Below, one piece after another: positions 61,587 through 64,000 of a DNA stretch of 64,000 nucleotides. Numbering within the stretch: position 1 is the stretch's first letter; every line of letters starts with the position of its first letter. The notes beneath the pieces were generated by a model. It searched no databases. It saw only the letters and a list, made by a program, of their open reading frames with translations, and was not told the DNA's origin. Position numbers and translations under genes: made by a program. The stretch covers positions 1 to 64,000 of the forward strand of contig SEGS01000030.1 in the NCBI GenBank assembly GCA_004210915.1, given 5' to 3'. This stretch comes from Variovorax sp. (GTDB lineage Bacteria; Pseudomonadota; Gammaproteobacteria; Burkholderiales; Burkholderiaceae_C).

Positions 61587-63080
61587 ATGGGCCTGAACAT
61601 CGCCGAATTCCTGCGCTGGCAGGCGCGCTGCCGTCCAGACGCGATCGCGCTGATCGAGGGTGATCGCCAGCTCAGCTATGCCGAGTTCGACCTGCTGGCC
61701 GCTGGCTGTGCGAACGCGCTGCATGTAATGGGCGTGCAGCCACGCGAGCGCGTGATGATCGCGCTGCCCAATTCCATCGCCTGGGCCGTGATCTATGAAG
61801 GCGTGCTGCAAAGCGGCGCCATCCCGGTGCCGATCAACCCGCTGCTGGCTACTTCGGATATCGCGGCAATCGCGCGCGATTGCCTGCCTGCGCTGATCTT
61901 CGACGACGGCCGTCACGCCGCCGAGCTGCGTCAGGCTCTGCCCGAATTCGACGTGCGCGGCCAGATCATCGACATGGGCGTGGAGGAAGCGGGCTTGTCA
62001 CTGCTGCCGGGCCAGCTGCTGCATCCTCTGCCCACGTTTGCGCCGGAAGAGACGGCCGTGATCCTGTACTCCTCGGGTGCCATGGGACCGCCCAAGGGCG
62101 TGGAGCTGTCGCATTTCAACGTCTGGTGGAACGTGCAGGCGTTCGCTCACGACCTGCTGGGCCTGTCCGAACACGACTGCGGCTACGCCGTGCTGCCGTT
62201 CTCGCATGCCTATGCCCACACCTGCTTGTTCTCGTCCTTCCTGTCCGTGGGCGCGCGCCTCGTGCTGGCGCCCAAGTTCGATGCCCGGCGCTGCCTGCAG
62301 GACATGGCGCGCGAACAAGTCAGCGTGCTGATGGCCGTGCCGGCCATGTTCTGGTCGCTGGCCGAGGCAACCGACGCTCCGCCGTTGTCGGCGCTGCGCG
62401 CCTGCGTGTCGGGCGGTCAGGCGTTGACCGAGCCGGTGCAGCGGCGCTTCGAAGAGCGCTTTGAGACCCTGATCTCCGAAGGCTATGGCATGACCGAAGC
62501 CGGCCCTTCCATCACCGGCAACCGCTTCCATACCGACGGCCGGCGCGCAGGCTCGGTCGGCCTGCCCTACTGGGGCGTGGAACTGAAAATCTGCGACGAG
62601 GGCGGACAGGAACTGCCGATCGGGCAGACCGGCGAGATCCTGGTGCGCTCGCCCGGTATTGCCCGCGGCTACTGGAACCGGCCCGCGTGCAGCATGCGCA
62701 GCTTTCGCGATGGCTGGCTGCACAGCGACGACTTGGGTTACCTAGATGCGGACGGGTTCTTGTATGTGGTCGGCCGCAAGAAGGAAATCATCATCAGTGG
62801 CGGCTACCACGTGTATCCGCAGGATGTCGAGCAGGTACTGCTGACCTTGCCGGGCGTGCGCGAAGCCGCCGTTCTGGGCGTGTCAGATGCGCGCTTGGGC
62901 GAACGCGTCGTGGCCTTCGTGGTCGCAGCCTCGCCGCTGCGGACCGAGGAGATCGCCGCGCAGTGTCGCGCCAAGATGGCCCGCTACAAGGTGCCGCGAG
63001 ACATCCGCTTCGTAGACGCGCTGCCGCGCGGACCGGAGGGCGCAGTTGATCGCACCCGGTTGCGCTCGCTCAGTACTTGA
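61587..63080 (+). CDS. Acyl-CoA ligase paralogue with eroded catalytic motifs
   Basis: A 497-residue close paralogue of the ligase at 52956-54458 (MGLNIAEFLRWQARCRPDAI against MALNIAESVRWHARNRPDAI). The frame is intact, yet core residues differ. The P-loop reads YSSGAMGPPKG instead of YSSGSTGRPKG, HSDDLGYLD replaces HSGDIGHLD, the hinge Asp in VDRKKE is Gly (VGRKKE), and the catalytic Lys of PRNANGKVDR is Ala in PRGPEGAVDR. Adenylation should be weak or absent. It follows the DeoR-family gene by 17 bases and shares its promoter, so a non-catalytic or altered role, or recent decay, is possible. Confidence 0.88.
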   Translation: MGLNIAEFLRWQARCRPDAIALIEGDRQLSYAEFDLLAAGCANALHVMGVQPRERVMIALPNSIAWAVIYEGVLQSGAIPVPINPLLATSDIAAIARDCLPALIFDDGRHAAELRQALPEFDVRGQIIDMGVEEAGLSLLPGQLLHPLPTFAPEETAVILYSSGAMGPPKGVELSHFNVWWNVQAFAHDLLGLSEHDCGYAVLPFSHAYAHTCLFSSFLSVGARLVLAPKFDARRCLQDMAREQVSVLMAVPAMFWSLAEATDAPPLSALRACVSGGQALTEPVQRRFEERFETLISEGYGMTEAGPSITGNRFHTDGRRAGSVGLPYWGVELKICDEGGQELPIGQTGEILVRSPGIARGYWNRPACSMRSFRDGWLHSDDLGYLDADGFLYVVGRKKEIIISGGYHVYPQDVEQVLLTLPGVREAAVLGVSDARLGERVVAFVVAASPLRTEEIAAQCRAKMARYKVPRDIRFVDALPRGPEGAVDRTRLRSLST

Positions 63081-63185
63081 GACTACTGGCGCTTCGTAGA
63101 TACCCCCAGGGCATGTCAATCTCGTGTCAGATCGGCGGGAAGTTTGGGCGTGGAAAATTCTCAGGCCCCCGCGCCATCGCGCGCC

Positions 63186-64000
63186 TCACCAGGTGTCGAC
63201 GTAGCTGCTGACGGGCGCCGTCATCTGCGTGGCGGACGCCAACCCGCGCACCAGCCAGCCGCGCGTGTCGGCCGGGTCGATCACGGCGTCGATCTCCAGC
63301 GTCTGCGCCATGTGGATCGCTTCGCCGTTCGCGTACTGCTGCGCCACCAGTTGCTGGAACAACGCATCGCGCGCGGCACCCGCGGGCGCCTCGGCGAGCT
63401 CCTTGCGGTAGCCGAGCCGTACCGCGCCCTCGAGCCCCATGGCGCCGAACTCGCCGGTCGGCCAGGCCACGGTGAACACCGGCGCATCGAAGCCGCCCGC
63501 CGTCATGGCTTGCGCGCCGAGGCCGTAGCCTTTGCGCAGCACGACCGCGAAGAAGGGCACACGCAGGTGAGAGGCGACCATGAACATGCGGCACACGTGG
63601 CGCACCTGCGCCTGCGCTTCGATCTCGGGCCCGACCATGAAGCCTGGCGTGTCGCACAGCGACACCATGGGCAGCCCGTGCGCGTTGCACAACTGCATGA
63701 AGCGCGCGGCCTTGTCGGCTGCCTCCACATCGATCGCGCCACCGAGGTGGTGCGGGTTGTTCGCGATCACACCGATCGCCTTGCCCTCGATGCGCGCGAG
63801 CGCGGTGACGATGCCGGCGCCGAAGCCCGCGCGCAGCTCGAGCACCGAGCCGGTGTCGGCGATGCCGCGCAAGGCGGCGCGCACGTCGTACACGCGCAGG
63901 CGGTTCTCGGGCACCACATGGCGCAGCGCGCGCGGATCGGCGCAGTGCCAGTCGCTCGTAGCGCCCTGGAAGTACGAGAGGTATTGCTTCGCGGCCGCGA
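63186..64000 (-). CDS. Acyl-CoA carboxylase carboxyltransferase, 5' end outside the window
   Basis: The frame stays open past the track start at 63917 to the window edge (AAKQYLSYFQGATSDWHCAD then PRALRHVVPENRLRVYDVR), so the gene is truncated here. The visible 271 residues form the C-terminal carboxyltransferase half: IGVIANNPHHLGGAIDVEAA, SLCDTPGFMVGPEIEAQ, and LRKGYGLGAQAMTAGGFDAP. The family moves carboxyl from biotin to acetyl-, propionyl- or other acyl-CoA. It converges with the second ligase gene across 105 bases and may not belong to that cluster. It could be a separate subunit or the end of a fused biotin carboxylase. Confidence 0.9.
   Translation of the reverse strand, partial: AAAKQYLSYFQGATSDWHCADPRALRHVVPENRLRVYDVRAALRGIADTGSVLELRAGFGAGIVTALARIEGKAIGVIANNPHHLGGAIDVEAADKAARFMQLCNAHGLPMVSLCDTPGFMVGPEIEAQAQVRHVCRMFMVASHLRVPFFAVVLRKGYGLGAQAMTAGGFDAPVFTVAWPTGEFGAMGLEGAVRLGYRKELAEAPAGAARDALFQQLVAQQYANGEAIHMAQTLEIDAVIDPADTRGWLVRGLASATQMTAPVSSYVDTW

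Noticed and set aside
49281-63080. Recently transferred genomic island
   Set aside because: No tRNA, integrase, flanking repeat or obvious base-composition change is visible at either end; acquisition cannot be claimed from this window alone.

Overview
The window is GC-rich chromosomal DNA from a betaproteobacterium, most likely of the Comamonadaceae (Variovorax/Acidovorax-like). Pointers are a PhaM granule protein, a Bug-type solute receptor, a DUF3567 protein, tandem glycine riboswitches, the order recG-(FAD gene)-oxyR-dps-ubiA, and an intergenic repeat that I associate with this family from memory. I see no tRNA, rRNA, insertion sequence, integrase, CRISPR array or replication origin.

Layout. 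0-1.4 kb: start of the spc ribosomal operon (rplN-rplX-rplE-rpsN), divergent from proC. 2.5-9.3 kb: a minus-strand block with a damaged epimerase gene, recG, an FAD amine oxidase, oxyR, dps and ubiA. 9.4-11.6 kb: queA-tgt for queuosine modification of tRNA. 11.7-21.1 kb: two converging gene sets. One has a solute-binding-like protein, a lipoprotein with solute-binding and VWA domains, and two XpaC-like proteins. The other has a YiaA-like protein, TelA, a zinc-ribbon membrane protein, DUF2145 and a secreted protein. Together they look like a TelA-type envelope or stress locus. 21.2-24.6 kb: membrane lipid genes (PAP2, MFS-acyltransferase fusion, CREST hydrolase). 24.7-28.6 kb: an XRE regulator followed by two consecutive modules of glycine riboswitch plus DadA-like oxidase, the first visibly diverged.

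28.6-32.5 kb: FIST sensor, PhaM, a VOC protein and a YwqK/MORN-like repeat protein. 32.5-38.0 kb: a five-gene catabolic operon (Bug receptor, DUF2783, FAD monooxygenase, alpha/beta hydrolase, VOC dioxygenase-like) opposite a LuxR-type regulator. 38.0-49.2 kb: mixed housekeeping genes (M48 protease, FAH, DUF3108 with a frameshift, DUF3567, AbrB-type permease, ChaN, class III aminotransferase, purU, glcD, YXWGXW protein) and a broken SGNH hydrolase.

49.3-63.1 kb: a self-contained acid-catabolism cluster. A ten-gene minus-strand run (ALDH, LivG, LivF, binding protein, LivH, LivM, acyl-CoA ligase, NTF2-like, enoyl-CoA hydratase, double acyl-CoA dehydrogenase) is divergent from a DeoR-family regulator and a second ligase whose catalytic motifs are eroded. 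A perfect 16-bp palindrome sits in the shared promoter region. The window ends inside an acyl-CoA carboxylase carboxyltransferase gene.

A recurring feature is gene damage by internal deletion or frameshift: the TIGR01777-type epimerase, the SGNH hydrolase, DUF3108, and possibly the first DadA copy. This may be real decay or assembly error. All family assignments come from reading the proteins; no database search was run.
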